Assembly: GCA_001574975.1 (NCBI GenBank)
Contig: KQ965796.1
Span: 206,600-270,599 of the forward strand
Source of the DNA: Gonapodya prolifera JEL478
Taxonomy: Eukaryota > Monoblepharomycota > Monoblepharidomycetes > Monoblepharidales > Gonapodyaceae
Direction of reading: 5' to 3'
Length of the DNA stretch: 64,000 bases
The notes below the pieces were generated by a model. The model was given only the letters and a program-made list of their open reading frames with translations, ran no database searches and was not told the DNA's origin. Shown piece by piece: positions 52,441 through 62,153 of the stretch. Positions within the stretch are counted from its first letter, which is position 1. Each line of letters begins with the position of its first letter. The position numbers and the translations under genes were made by a program.

Positions 52441-53009
52441 ACTCTCGAAACTTTATCTGACCTTGATCGTCATCCATTAAATCAACCAACTCTCCATACT
52501 TCAAAAGCATCTGTTTTCTTTGATCTAATGTCAAATATCGGATCAAAAGGGGTGTTCCAATTGCTTGCAGTAACAACAAATTAGAATCATTTGCGTAATA
52601 ATCATCTGCAATATCCACTGCGATTGTTTGAATGAGCCAGTCACTAAGCTTATGTATGATTTTATGAGTCAGGGCACCATTGTACTGAATCAGGGCAAGT
52701 AAGTTCAGGTAAATGTGACGACTATTATCTTGGTGAGATTTTGGAATAGTCCAATTGAAATCCATGAAGTTCTTTGAGTATCTTTTTCAAGACACCCATG
52801 TAGACCTTTTTTTGCAAATCAGATTTACTTATATTCTTTCTTTCTAGATATCCATGCTGGGCTTCTGTTGACTCGGTGTATTTCATCAAATTTTTATACA
52901 TTGTAAATACATGTTCTGGTGAAGAATTGTATGGTACTTCAAGAAGCCAAAGCAACGGTTTTAGCATGCAGGTTGAACTATTGGACTTTTCATATGGACA
53001 CAAAGACAT
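52440..53009 (-). pseudogene. Virus-like ORF pair, probably one frameshifted gene
   Basis: The upstream ORF (53009-52725) reads MSLCPYEKSNSSTCMLKPLL... and ends ISPR. The second ORF, in another frame (from about 52765), reads IYLNLLALIQYNGALTHKII and LQAIGTPLLIRYLTLDQRKQ, and runs into the GGTCCG block. The overlap at 52725-52765 suggests a single helix-rich protein split by a frameshift and cut at its 3' end by the insert boundary. Two overlapping genes remain possible. No family recognised. Confidence 0.45.
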
Positions 53010-53024
53010 CTGAAGTTCATCAAG

Positions 53025-53321
53025 TTAGTTAAATATTAATTCTTCAATGTCATCTTGAGTATATGCTTTGGCAATGAGTGTTTTTCGCCTCAATGGTGAA
53101 GCAGATCTTAATCTATTGCGCCTGGACGCTGATCTTGATCTTCGCAATGGGCCAACCGCGTCAGCTCTCCGAAGCTTTCTCGACGAACCCATGTATTGCC
53201 ACGCGCGTCGGGATGTGTTTGCAAGAGCTTCACGATGAAAGGGCTCTAAATATTCTCTCAAGCTATAATTTACGGGTGAACTGTTTACTAGCAAATCTAT
53301 CAGGTTCATCTTTTGCCTCAT
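53025..53321 (-). CDS. Small basic virus-like protein
   Basis: ORF of about 98 residues from MRQKMNLIDLLVNSSPVNYS (alternative ATG 53309). An Arg/Ser-rich centre (LRRSRSASRRNRLRSASPLR) resembles DNA-packaging or RS-type proteins, and the end is acidic (TQDDIEELIFN). The Arg/Ser part is much GC-richer than its neighbours. No family recognised. Confidence 0.45.
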   Translation of the reverse strand: MRQKMNLIDLLVNSSPVNYSLREYLEPFHREALANTSRRAWQYMGSSRKLRRADAVGPLRRSRSASRRNRLRSASPLRRKTLIAKAYTQDDIEELIFN

Positions 53322-53439
53322 TTTAATACAAGTATTTTGTTTAATTTTTTTATATTTAAACTTTTTGTTCACTTCTCCACCTTGGTCAAACTCTTTATGT
53401 CCACAACTTTGTAGTCGCGTTGCCATGTGGAAAAGTTTA

Positions 53440-54054
53440 TTAGGTGAATCTTTCCATTCTTTCCAAACCGGGACGTTTTCGATTTCCATGCTGAGGAGTA
53501 CACTGACAGTGGTTTTCAAGCTCGACCTCATCCAAACACCAAATGATTTTCTTGTTTTCTTGATCGATATACCACTTCTTATGGAAAAAGACCAGTGACT
53601 CCATTGGTCAATCAGGTGGATGCTTCCACAGTGACTCACCTGCCACATATGCAACTTCCTCACTCTCATAATATGCCAGATTGGCTTCATGCAATCTTAT
53701 AATGAGATCATTGTCCTCATATCCTCCAATTTTAAAACGTTCGTCAAACATTCCAATCTTCTTGAACAAAGCTTTGTGCAATCCAAAGAATGCATATTGA
53801 TACCCTGTTACCAATGCATAGCCTGAGTTTAATCGTTTCAGAATATTTTGGATGTCTTCGCAAGTAGGGCGTATCTTGTGCGAACAAAATATAACAATGT
53901 CGGTGGGTGATAACATGACAATATCATTCACCAATTTGGAAAATGATGGATAATTGCCCTCATTGAGTACATAGCACTGTTCTCCCAGCGACTCTGCTAC
54001 CGGATACGCAAGCTGTGGTTCTTTGACTCCAATTATGATAGAATACTCACTCAT
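53440..54054 (-). pseudogene. GT2-type glycosyltransferase, interrupted
   Basis: ATG 54054: MSEYSIIIGVKEPQLAYPVA, then SKLVNDIVMLSPTDIVIFCS (GT-A nucleotide-sugar region), YQYAFFGLHKALFKKIGMFD and FKIGGYEDNDLIIRLHEANL. The last carries the typical GxxxED acceptor-side motif of GT2 enzymes. The frame is stopped by TGA at 53608-53610 but stays open in the same frame for about 55 more codons of sensible sequence, to TAA 53440. That is consistent with a premature stop. The domain is smaller than cellular GT2 enzymes, as in many viral ones. Confidence 0.6.
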
Positions 54055-54069
54055 TGTGTTATATATGAA

Positions 54070-55263
54070 TCACAACTTTTTTTTTTTCATTTCTTCATAA
54101 AGTTTGTTTGCCAGAGAGTCCCAATCATATCCTCTTTTGGTATAAGTCTCAATGCCCTCTATGATTGCCCGTCGCGTGTACTTGTTTGGATTCAATGCTA
54201 TTTCTTTCATCTTCTCAAACAAATCTTCTTCACTGGGAACTACAAATATATCTCCCTGCTCATTTTTACACATTTGCGATTTTATTGGCAACCAAGACTT
54301 CCCTTTTCCGTTCTTTGGTAAATATTCGTCAGATACACCATTCTCTGTGACAATCACAGGTATCCCACAAGCGAACGCTTCCAACACGGGCATAGAGAAG
54401 CCTTCCGCATAATACGGTGCGACATAGACATCTGAACAATTGTAGAGGTAAGCCAGGTCACGATCGGTTTCTGCAGTGAAAGCGATAGCTGATCGCACGT
54501 TTTTATCCAATGCATCCAACTGTTGTTGTAAGGGGGGCGGAATTCCATATAAACTTGAGAATCCCTTGAGCATCAAACGAATGTTGGGCTTATTCTTGTG
54601 TAGCTTCTCGAAGGCAGTAACAATATGATTTATCGCCTTGTTGTTAAACATGGACCCGACACTCAGAAAAATAAATGGATCTTTGCTTGCATCATAGAAC
54701 TCTGGACCAAAAATGTGACAAAGTCGACTCTTATCAGCAATACAAGGATGAAAGATATTAGGGTCAACTCCATGAGGCACAATAATATAATTGGTGACTC
54801 CAATAACATCAAGGGCATTGCCACACCATTGTGACGGCACTGGGACAATTTTTCCGGCTTCACACAATCTTTTAAATGTCTCAATAGTACCATTGACAAA
54901 CATTTCTGGATAAACTTTTTGGAATTCAAAAGTGCAAAAGATGTAAGCCGTCACTCCTGGAAGCGGATGTGATATGTCAAATGGAAAGCTAACTCTGAAA
55001 ACTGAATTTAGTGTTTCCCCTCTCCAAGCATTCTCTTTCGAATATTTAACAATGTGATCATCTTTCAAAAGATCAGAATCTCTCCAATTTTGACCGTACA
55101 GAGGTTCCTTTCTATAGAGAAGTTTTATGTTTTTGTTTTTCAAAAAACTTTTTATTATGTTTCTACACACAATAGCATATGAATGCTCTATTTGAAACCA
55201 AGATTCGATTAGTATTCTAAACTCCGATGTTTCCGTTTCCGTTTTTGTTTTCGTTTCAGCCAT
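54070..55263 (-). CDS. GT4-type (group 1) glycosyltransferase, intact
   Basis: Intact 397-residue intronless ORF from ATG 55263 with GT-B fold. N-terminal domain: FRILIESWFQIEHSYAIVCR, PLPGVTAYIFCTFEFQKVYP and VPSQWCGNALDVIGV. C-terminal domain: PHGVDPNIFHP, FIFLSVGSMFNNKAINHIVT, LAYLYNCSDVYVAPYYAEGF, then SMPVLEAFACGIPVIVTENG with the E-x7-E motif (EGFSMPVLE) of GT4 enzymes. It likely transfers a sugar from an NDP donor, perhaps to virion glycans (inference). It is separated from the next ORF by 15 bases including a T-tract, as in compact viral genomes. This is the best-preserved gene of the insert. Confidence 0.82.
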   Translation of the reverse strand: MAETKTKTETETSEFRILIESWFQIEHSYAIVCRNIIKSFLKNKNIKLLYRKEPLYGQNWRDSDLLKDDHIVKYSKENAWRGETLNSVFRVSFPFDISHPLPGVTAYIFCTFEFQKVYPEMFVNGTIETFKRLCEAGKIVPVPSQWCGNALDVIGVTNYIIVPHGVDPNIFHPCIADKSRLCHIFGPEFYDASKDPFIFLSVGSMFNNKAINHIVTAFEKLHKNKPNIRLMLKGFSSLYGIPPPLQQQLDALDKNVRSAIAFTAETDRDLAYLYNCSDVYVAPYYAEGFSMPVLEAFACGIPVIVTENGVSDEYLPKNGKGKSWLPIKSQMCKNEQGDIFVVPSEEDLFEKMKEIALNPNKYTRRAIIEGIETYTKRGYDWDSLANKLYEEMKKKKL

Positions 55264-55276
55264 TTTAATTGTATTT

Positions 55277-56286
55277 TCACATAATTTTTATGTTAGCAGG
55301 AAAATTTAACTTTGCTTTCTTTCCATATAACTCTATTGCTTTTTTGTCATAAGCGTGAGCGGCTTCCTCTAAAGTTTTGAACCTACCAATCCAAAGGTGT
55401 CCACCATTGTACCAGATAGATGCACCATATGCTTTACGTGACACCCGAATCCCTCCAAACTCAAATTTATTTCTCTTTCTTACATACAAAAGATCTATAA
55501 GAATCTCATTTTCGAAATTTAACAACGCTTTATCACCATAAAGTTGGTTAGCATGTTTGTCTCGTGCTATGGCTGCATTGCGTGCTGATGGGAAACCACC
55601 GTAAGTGAAATTTCTCCCGTTTTTCTTAATATAATACCCGAAAGATTCTTTTCCAACCTCTCTTACCCCACGAAATGTTTTATTATTATCCATCCTCGAA
55701 CGATGAATATTCTCAGAATAGCTGGCAGCTTGTAAATTAGATTTTCTATTGTCAATTCTAATTCCATTTATGTGATCAACAACTTCGTTTTGTTTTGTTG
55801 CACAAAGTAGTCGATGCATAAGCCAGATAACACCACCTATTGACGCTGACACATATCCAGTCAATTGTATGTACCACGTGTAGCATATAGCGTATCATAA
55901 TCTTCATTGTCAACTAATATATCCTCTTGTGTATTTGATGTTTTTATAATTGCAACTCCATCCGAGTTTCTCTGGATTGTCAGTGATTGCTTCTTTGTCT
56001 CATTTTTTTCAATAAGAAATTTCTGAACAACCTTGTTAATGTTCTCAAGTTTTTCAGAAATATCTATGACAGGTACCTCATTCATTTTTGCACTTTCCCC
56101 ATAAATCAACTTTGCACAAACGTTATATATAAATGCTGCTTCTTCCTTGGTTTCAGCCATGCCAATATGAATGGAACCTATAATCGCTCTCCACCTTGAA
56201 CCCTTTTTGGAAACACCAATATATCCACTTTTAGAATTTTCAACTATATATTGACCCAGAAAGTTATATCGTTCAAAATTAGTCAA
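55277..56286 (-). pseudogene. AP2-HNH-AP2-AP2 homing-endonuclease-like ORF, frameshifted
   Basis: The 5' part (to 55861) carries an AP2 domain (SGYIGVSKKGSRWRAIIGSI, KEEAAFIYNVCAKLIYGESA) and the start of an HNH module (ILVDNEDYDTLYATRG). The frame then shifts by one base at about 55861-55866 and continues as WLMHRLLC, VVDHINGIRIDNRKSNLQ (HNH core), then two further AP2 domains (FRGVREVGKESFGYYIKKNG; FGGIRVSRKAYGASIWYNGG). No ATG starts it: directly upstream is an in-frame TGA (56290) that separates it from the ORF at 56290-56938. AP2-HNH proteins of this type are known as mobile homing endonucleases in phages and giant viruses. Confidence 0.68.
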
Positions 56287-56289
56287 ATT

Positions 56290-56938
56290 TCAATATTTAA
56301 ATAGCCTTTTAATTCTCTCTTTCAGAGAGATAGAAAAATCAACTTCCCTTTTTGTCTGTTCTTTTTCTTGTTCCATACTAGCGCTTTGTTTAATACGATC
56401 CAAATATGTCTCTTTCAATGGAACTTCTTCAACATCATTCAAAATCGCATGTTCACCCCAAATCAACCGAGCTGCTGTGTTGTAAACCCCGGCAGCTTCT
56501 ATTTCAGTTTGATAAGTTCCAATAAAAATTTTTGCACATGAAACGCACCAACCAGGATCGCGTTTCCAAACTCCTCGGAAATTACTTGTGGTCCCTTTTT
56601 TCTTTGGAGTATTGTGCGCATTAACACTGTAAGACACTAATCTCAAAATTGCTCGTCTGTTATCAAGGCGATTACAGTTAATATGATCAATTACTTTCCC
56701 CTTCTTTTGTGATCTTCTTTTGTGATAGAGTGTTTGAAAACAAACCCATTACAACGTCGTGTAACTTTGTTGTTTTACCATCGATTGTACATGCAACATA
56801 GGTTCCAGCAAGCCAAATTGGCTTCCCAGAAAACTGTTCGTATACGTCTTTATCTACCAAAACTTCTCCTTTTGCTTTTCCTGAAAGGTGGATTTTGTAG
56901 ATCTGTGTTTCAGCAGCAGCAATCATTTCTGACGACAT
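56290..56938 (-). pseudogene. HNH-AP2 homing-endonuclease-like ORF, frameshifted
   Basis: ATG 56938: MSSEMIAAAETQIYKIHLSG, VLVDKDVYEQFSGKPIWLAG (segment typical before viral HNH modules), then a frameshift caused by a 13-bp tandem duplication at 56701-56726. In the next frame: VIDHINCNRLDNRRAILRLV (HNH core), then an AP2 domain SNFRGVWKRDPGWCVSCAKI and EAAGVYNTAARLIWGEHAIL, and a charged tail ending at TGA 56290. It shares frame with the next AP2 ORF, so both may once have been one protein. Confidence 0.68.
56701..56726. repeat. 13-bp perfect tandem duplication
   Basis: cttcttttgtgat occurs at 56701-56713 and again at 56714-56726. As 13 is not a multiple of three, it shifts the frame exactly where the HNH-AP2 ORF breaks. 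Confidence 0.9.
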
Positions 56939-57071
56939 TACTCTTCATACCCAGAAAAAAAGTTTGAGCTTTGTTTATTTGCTTACATCCATGGACCAAA
57001 CAACAAATTTTTGGGGTTTCTTCTTTCAGTCATGTCAAAATGCATTTTGTGTAGAGAAACAATTTTTTTCT

Positions 57072-57491
57072 TCATTTTGTTGAAGAAGCAGCACAAGAAG
57101 AAGCTTCCTTACATGACCCGTTCACACAACACCCCGAAATACAGCCTTCTTTCACACAGCACCGCCATCCATCACTTTGCTTGGGATCAACGTACCCAAG
57201 TACACCCGACTCACATTTGTTGTCAAATGTACTGCTCACCACGCTGGAAGTGCTCATCTTACTACTAGAGCTTGTACTGGGGCTGTTGGAACCACTATTA
57301 CTTTGGCTGGAACTGCTAGGGCTACTACCACTACCGACGTTAGGTGTAGATGGCTTGGTGGTTGTTGTCGTCGTAGTTGTAACCACTCTACCGGTCCAAA
57401 AGCTTATGCAGAACATGATAGCAAGCAATATACCAATTATAACCATGATAGTAATCACAGACGTGTCCTTATCAGTCGCCATTTTGTTCAT
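57072..57491 (-). CDS. Signal-anchor, Ser/Thr-rich, Cys-rich virus-like protein
   Basis: Intact 139-residue ORF (ATG 57491 or 57482). A short N-terminus, transmembrane anchor VITIMVIIGILLAIMFCISF, a Thr then Ser/Gly-rich stalk (TTTTTTTTKPSTPNVGSGSS) likely to carry O-glycans, and a small C-terminal domain with six cysteines and a CC pair (GWRCCVKEGCISGCCVNGSC). The layout is like small virion membrane proteins. No family recognised. Confidence 0.6.
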   Translation of the reverse strand: MNKMATDKDTSVITIMVIIGILLAIMFCISFWTGRVVTTTTTTTTKPSTPNVGSGSSPSSSSQSNSGSNSPSTSSSSKMSTSSVVSSTFDNKCESGVLGYVDPKQSDGWRCCVKEGCISGCCVNGSCKEASSCAASSTK

Positions 57492-57561
57492 TTATATTTG
57501 AGATAATCATTTTCATTTCTTCTGACCATCATTAGAACTTCCAGACATACTCCTACATTTT

Positions 57562-58118
57562 TCATGTAAATCCTGAAAACCTTGAAGTGAGGAAGGTTGC
57601 GTTGGGGATTTGCGAAATTACTTTTAGGAAGATGTGGATTTGTTTGCTAACATCAATGCCACCACTGTCTGTTCCCAAGTCAAGGACGTTTCCACTCTCG
57701 TCAATCAGTTTTATGGACAATACGCTCAACTTATCCAGTGGTGTTTCATAAACAACAGCAGAACGTTCGGCAATTTTCTTATCCAAACAGAAGAACCCCA
57801 TACTGGGAACTGGCGGAATTTGCAAGACACAGAAAACAGGATACTGGGTGGCGCCAGCAGTGAACTTGTTGAGCTCATGTATATCTAGCGACGCAAAAGC
57901 TATCGTATTGAAAATGCTGTTTGCTGGCACCGTGACCCCCAGGAGCTCAACAGCAATCACATTCGATATTGGCTCTGGTAATCTAATCTTCAATTCTGTC
58001 CGCTTTGGGTAGGATAAGAATCTCGGGCTGAGCTATGTATGCATACTAATTGCTCACGCAACCTGGTACTGGTCTTGACATTATTTGGATTCGCTAAATA
58101 GGGATACAAGTCACCCAT
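57562..58118 (-). pseudogene. Virion-structural-like ORF, frameshifted
   Basis: ATG 58118: MGDLYPYLANPNNVKTSTRL, then SSARDSYPT. The frame shifts near 57995-58010 and continues as TELKIRLPEPISNVIAVELL and GVTVPANSIFNTIAFASLDI, then YPVFCVLQIPPVPSMGFFCL and ETPLDKLSVLSIKLIDESGN, ending at 57562. The pattern (D-S..YP, then a basic/aliphatic strand LP.xI.NV..VEL, then P-x-N/S) resembles small capsid/penton-type proteins of nucleocytoplasmic viruses. That assignment is by pattern memory only. Confidence 0.45.
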
Positions 58119-58158
58119 GATTGAAAATCTTTTCTTTATTTCCTATTGTAAAAAAAAT

Positions 58159-58589
58159 ATGACCACTGACAATTTGGCTTTTGCTCGGTCAACTGGAATC
58201 CATGGTACCCCATCGCAGCTGGCTCACAATCGCCCGTAACTGGTTTCATTAAATCATATTGTTATGGAGGAGGAGATATGCGGTTTGGAAAGTATACGGT
58301 ACCAAACACAGGATTGTACAATGTCTGTACAAGAATGATCATATCCGGCTCGTCATCTCTTTTCACTCAACAAATCAAAATTTCGGCTTACGTTAATGAT
58401 ACTGAATATATCACTTGGCCAGTGCTGAATGATGGGAGAAATGGACAGATTGCTGTCGAATGGGCGGAACTTGTAAGATTGTCCAAAAACGATGTTCTTT
58501 CGTTCAAAGTGGAAACACCCCACGGATCATCGCCAACCATCTTCAATCCTAACAATGGTTCTCAAAGCTTTATAATACTAATCAACTAA
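58159..58589 (+). pseudogene. C1q/TNF-like jelly-roll ORF, 5' frameshift
   Basis: The only plus-strand ORF of the insert. ATG 58159 (MTTDNLAFARS) stops after 26 codons. The next frame, from about 58170, reads FGFCSVNWNPWYPIAAGSQS, then FGKYTVPNTGLYNVCTRMII (typical C1q strand 'VPxTGLY'), VNDTEYITWPVLNDGRNGQI, and WAELVRLSKNDVLSFKV, ending at 58589. A one-base change near 58172 explains the break. C1q-like proteins occur in giant viruses and bacteria as surface or fibre proteins. Confidence 0.55.
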
Positions 58590-59132
58590 ATTAAATGAAT
58601 TTATCGGTGCGCAAACAAACAAAGGGAAACAAAATCCCAGATCGTGATTGCACGCTGGCTGAAAATCTGCATCTCTTATTTTTAGGATCCCAAAAAGGGA
58701 ATAAATCTCAACTGTTGCCGTTTCACCGGAGGCACCATGCTGTTTGAGGCCTGTCCTGATCTTTTGTGGCACAGTCATTGTGAAAACAGAAAAGGGACGC
58801 TGGAGACCCAAAAGATCGCTGTGCAGCAAAAATGACCGAGGAGGATGATGGTGATGTATCAAGTGAGTTGCTCTTGCAGTCTTGGAACTTGGTGCAACAT
58901 TTGACCTTTTGCCAAAAGTGGAGTTGGTAGATGTTCGAAACGGGAGTGCACAAGCGTCAAAACAATTGGAGAGTCAAAGGCAAAATCAGATTAGAATACA
59001 AATGAGCTTAAGTACATCTGAATAAACATCATTTATCTCCAATTATCTTTGCCACTAATTCAGTGTTCCATGAACGGTAGAACTCCAAATCGGCAGAACA
59101 TTCAACACTCCCCCATCTGACGATATCCGTGA
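58590..59132. other. Junction between virus-like block and copia element
   Basis: Mixed composition. A plus frame MTEEDDGDVSS near 58833 has no further support. Minus frames show no family. The 3' LTR of the copia element may begin near 59000-59130, but no LTR pair could be matched. Confidence 0.35.
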
Positions 59133-59720
59133 CTATCCTTTTGATTCATCTCCAACATTCATGAGATTCATGAGGTTCCGGACTTTCCTGAATGCAGGAC
59201 GTTTCAGGGGTTTGGTGAATATGTTGGCGAGATTATCCGCGCTTGCGACGAACTCCAACTTCAGCTCTCCATCCTTGATCACATCGCGCATCCAACAGGT
59301 GCCGATCTCCACGTGCTTCGTTCTCCCATGGAAGACTCCGGGCTGACTGGAACTCTGGATAGCTCCAACGTTGTCCGTGAAGATGGTGACTGTGTGTTGC
59401 GGGAATCCAACGTCTCGAAGTAAGTCGCGTATGAACAACGCTTTGCGACCTGCTTCAACAAGAGCCTTAGTCTCTGCCTCCATCGTGGATAAGGCAACGC
59501 AAAACTGCTTCCGAGACGACCAAGAGATGAGACCACTGGTAAGGGCGAAAGCGTATCCACCAGTAGAACGTCTGCCAGGATCAGACTGCGCCCAGTCAGC
59601 ATCGGACCATCCAGCCAGAAGGTTGCCAGGTTGGGTACGAGTTCCAAACTTGATCGATCCATTCCATGAGTAGCGGATGCCGAAGTGAAAAGTTGCTGAG
59701 ATGTATCTCAAAAGATCCAT
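59133..59720 (-). pseudogene. Copia RNase H domain
   Basis: Reads RPDLKFPTNCLARFNANPGK upstream in frame, then LLRYISATFHFGIRYSWNGS, LAGWSDADWAQSDPGRRSTG (first Asp), TMEAETKALVEAGRKALFIR (Glu), ITDNVGAIQSS-type Asp (TIFTDNVGAIQSSSQPGV), GRTKHVEIGTCWMRDVIKDG, and FVASADNLANIFTKPLKRPA. Catalytic residues are present. It is separated from RT only by the TGA at 59814. Confidence 0.82.
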
Positions 59721-59813
59721 CGCAAGTTCAAGGTGCTTCTTGCCGGGATTGGCGTTAAATCTTGCAAGACAGTTGGTTGGGAATTTGAGGTCTGGTCGAA
59801 CTGCATGTGTGAG

Positions 59814-60593
59814 TCAACTTATTGAACCAACAATTGAACGGTAGGGTGAGTCACTCATCAAGCATTTCTCTTCTTCTGTCTGAGGCAAGTAGTCCTCCGA
59901 AAGACTGATGTTGGGGTCAATAGGTACTGAGAGCGGCCTTGCTTTGAGACTGTCGTATTTGGCCAGTAGCTCCTCCGTGTACTTCCCCATCGTGAGTGTG
60001 ACTCCGTCCTTGTTGACGGCGATCTCGTGTCCAAGACCAGTATGAGGTGAGCCGAGATCCTTGATTGCGTAACGGCATCGCAGGATCTCCATAAGTCGCT
60101 CCTTTCCACCAAAACCAAGCGGATTTGCCGTGAAGAGGTCGTCAACGTGGATAAGAGCAAGACCTTTCTCCGGCGTGACGAAAAGGCAAGGATCTTTAGT
60201 GGTGGGTGTAAAACCGCATTCCTTCTTGAAGTACTCAGTCATGTTATGGTACCACGTCCTAGGCGCTTCCTTGGATCCGTAGAGAGCCTTCTTCACCTTC
60301 AAGACTTGACCGGGCTCCCATCCATACTTCTCAAGGATGTAATCGGGAGTGTTGTCTGGGATACGGATGAAGTAGTGCTTCTCAGGAGGAAGTTCCGCCT
60401 GGAGAAAAGCTGTGTTGAAATTGATCTGGTGAGGGTCGAGTTTGTGCTGTGCAACAAGTGCCCAGAAGAGGTTCCACGACGTTGAGTGGCCGACAGGTGA
60501 GGATGTGTTCCCAGTTACTTGCTGAAGATATCCCTTAGCAACCATCCGTCCTTTCCTGATACTCTCTCCGTTTGGCAGGTCCTTGTCCTTCAA
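59814..60593 (-). pseudogene. Copia reverse transcriptase domain
   Basis: Reads GRMVAKGYLQQVTGN, DPHQINFNTAFLQAELPPEK (copia D-V-x-x-AFL position has N for D: QINFNTAFL), LKVKKALYGSKEAPRTWYHN, and LALIHVDDLFTAN (HVDD active site). It ends at the in-frame TGA at 59814. The first catalytic Asp appears changed to Asn, so activity is unlikely. Confidence 0.8.
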
Positions 60594-60599
60594 GAGGAT

Positions 60600-62153
60600 T
60601 CAAGCTGGAATCGTCTTCCGCTTATCCTCCTCCGTGATTATGGCGCTCTTGTCCCAGACACCATGGACATCCAACAAGTTGAATTCCTTCAAGACTGCTT
60701 TGCGATCACGATCTTCCAAAGGTGGATTGCTCGACGTGCGGTAAGACATGCTGAGTGAACTTCTTGTGTGTTCAACGATTGCTGACGGTGATGCTGCTTG
60801 CGCGAAACCAGACAGTTGGCGTAACATGTCCTGTACCGGGTCTTCAAACTCCCCCACGAGCGATGTAGTGGTGGAAGTTGTGGAAGTAGAAGAAGTGGTA
60901 CAGTGAGTGCCATTTGCGTTTGCATCAGAGGTATTAGACTTACGCCTGGCATCGGGTGGGGGGTTTGGCACTGACGGGTTAAGTGCCGGAACCGTGGGGG
61001 ACCCGTCAAGATCCCCTCCTGACAAGCGGTTCCCCGGGTGAGTAGCTTCCTCAATGACATGGTCGTCAATACTGACATGTTTTCCAGCGTAGCCACCGCG
61101 AAGAAATGAGGCTTCGTCGATGATGACGTTGCGAGCATCGGCAAGGTAAACACTGCGCGTGACAGGGTCCCAGAGTTTGTAACCTTTGTGACCTTCAGGC
61201 ATGGACCCATAGCCAACAAACTTGTACGTGACAGAACGGGGGCGAAATTTGCCAGGTGGACGGGATTCCTTGGGCAGCATGTAGTGAGCGTCAGCACCAA
61301 AGATACGAAGGTGAGAGACGTTCGGTTTCGTGCCAAAGAAGCGTTCCCATGGTGTCATCCCAATGCTGTGACTGTAGGAGACATTACGAGTGTGCGTGAC
61401 ATACTCAACAGCTTCGGGCCAAACGTAGACTGGAAGTTTTGCAAAGTGGAGTACACTGCGTGTACATTGCTGAAGAACTCGATTGTTGACCTCAGCAGTA
61501 CTGTTCTGTTTGTGAGCCTTGACGATGGCAAAACGAGGCTGGATCCCTTTCTTCCAAAGAAAGGTAGCGAGCTGAGTGTTGTTGAACTCGCTGCTGTGAT
61601 CCATTTGAAACGTTTTGCACTTGTTTCCACATTGAGTCTCTCCCCAGGCAATGGTTTCCAAGACTGCTGGAGTTGCTTGCTCCTTCCTGACAAGGTTGCG
61701 TGCGACAGAGATTCCACTGCACTTGTCGATGGTGGTGAGTGTGTAGCAATATCCCAGAGGATCTCCAGGGTTGGACGCGTGCATAAGATCTGAGTGTACC
61801 TTCTCCCAGGGAACTGACAATCGTGGAGTTGGAAACTGCTGGTCGGGGCTCAAGTGGGGTTGGCGACCTTGAGCGCAACCTTAACAGACGAGATCTACGT
61901 CCTTAAGATCCGAAAGAGAACCAGGTAGACCAACGGCATGCTTCTCGGAGTACATCTTCCGGACAGCAGGAAGACTCAGGTGAGCGAAACGATTGTGAAT
62001 GAGCAGAGTGAGATCCGCCTTAGAGCTTGTGTTGCTGACTGACAGGTGCAATTCTGAGCTCTGTACTGGGGTGACGAGCATACGATACAGGTTAGTGCCC
62101 GTTGACGTGTCACGTGTCAAGAATCGCTTCAAACACCATTTGATTCTTAGCAT
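60600..62153 (-). pseudogene. Copia GAG-pre-integrase and integrase domain
   Basis: Upstream piece (62153-61881): LTLLIHNRFAHLSLPAVRKM, ending at TAA 61881 where the zinc-binding Cys pair would be. Integrase core: PWEKVHSDLMHASNPGDPLG (D), FQMDHSSEFNNTQLATFLWK (D), KQNSTAEVNNRVLQQCTRSV (E). Then the copia C-terminal part MTPWERFFGTKPNVSHLRIF and FVGYGSMPEGHKGYKLWDP. A His replaces the Gly normally after the second Asp. Confidence 0.78.

Larger units (their letters stand above)
52440..58590. other. Endogenous giant-virus-like fragment
   Basis: About 6.1 kb with strongly different character from both flanks: AT-rich, no introns, eight or nine closely packed ORFs (seven or eight minus, one plus), and gene types common in nucleocytoplasmic large DNA viruses (AP2/HNH endonuclease-type ORFs in tandem, glycosyltransferases of two folds, signal-anchor Cys-rich protein, structural-protein-like ORF, C1q-like jelly-roll). 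No hallmark gene (major capsid, polB, A32 ATPase, VLTF3) is in this piece, so viral origin is inferred from gene types and composition. Five of its ORFs have frame lesions. Confidence 0.68.

Noticed and set aside
53440-56300. Possible alternative genetic code (TGA read as an amino acid) in the virus-like block
   Set aside because: TGG is used for Trp throughout, other ORFs end properly, and neighbouring lesions are frameshifts. Simple decay explains the two in-frame TGA codons better.
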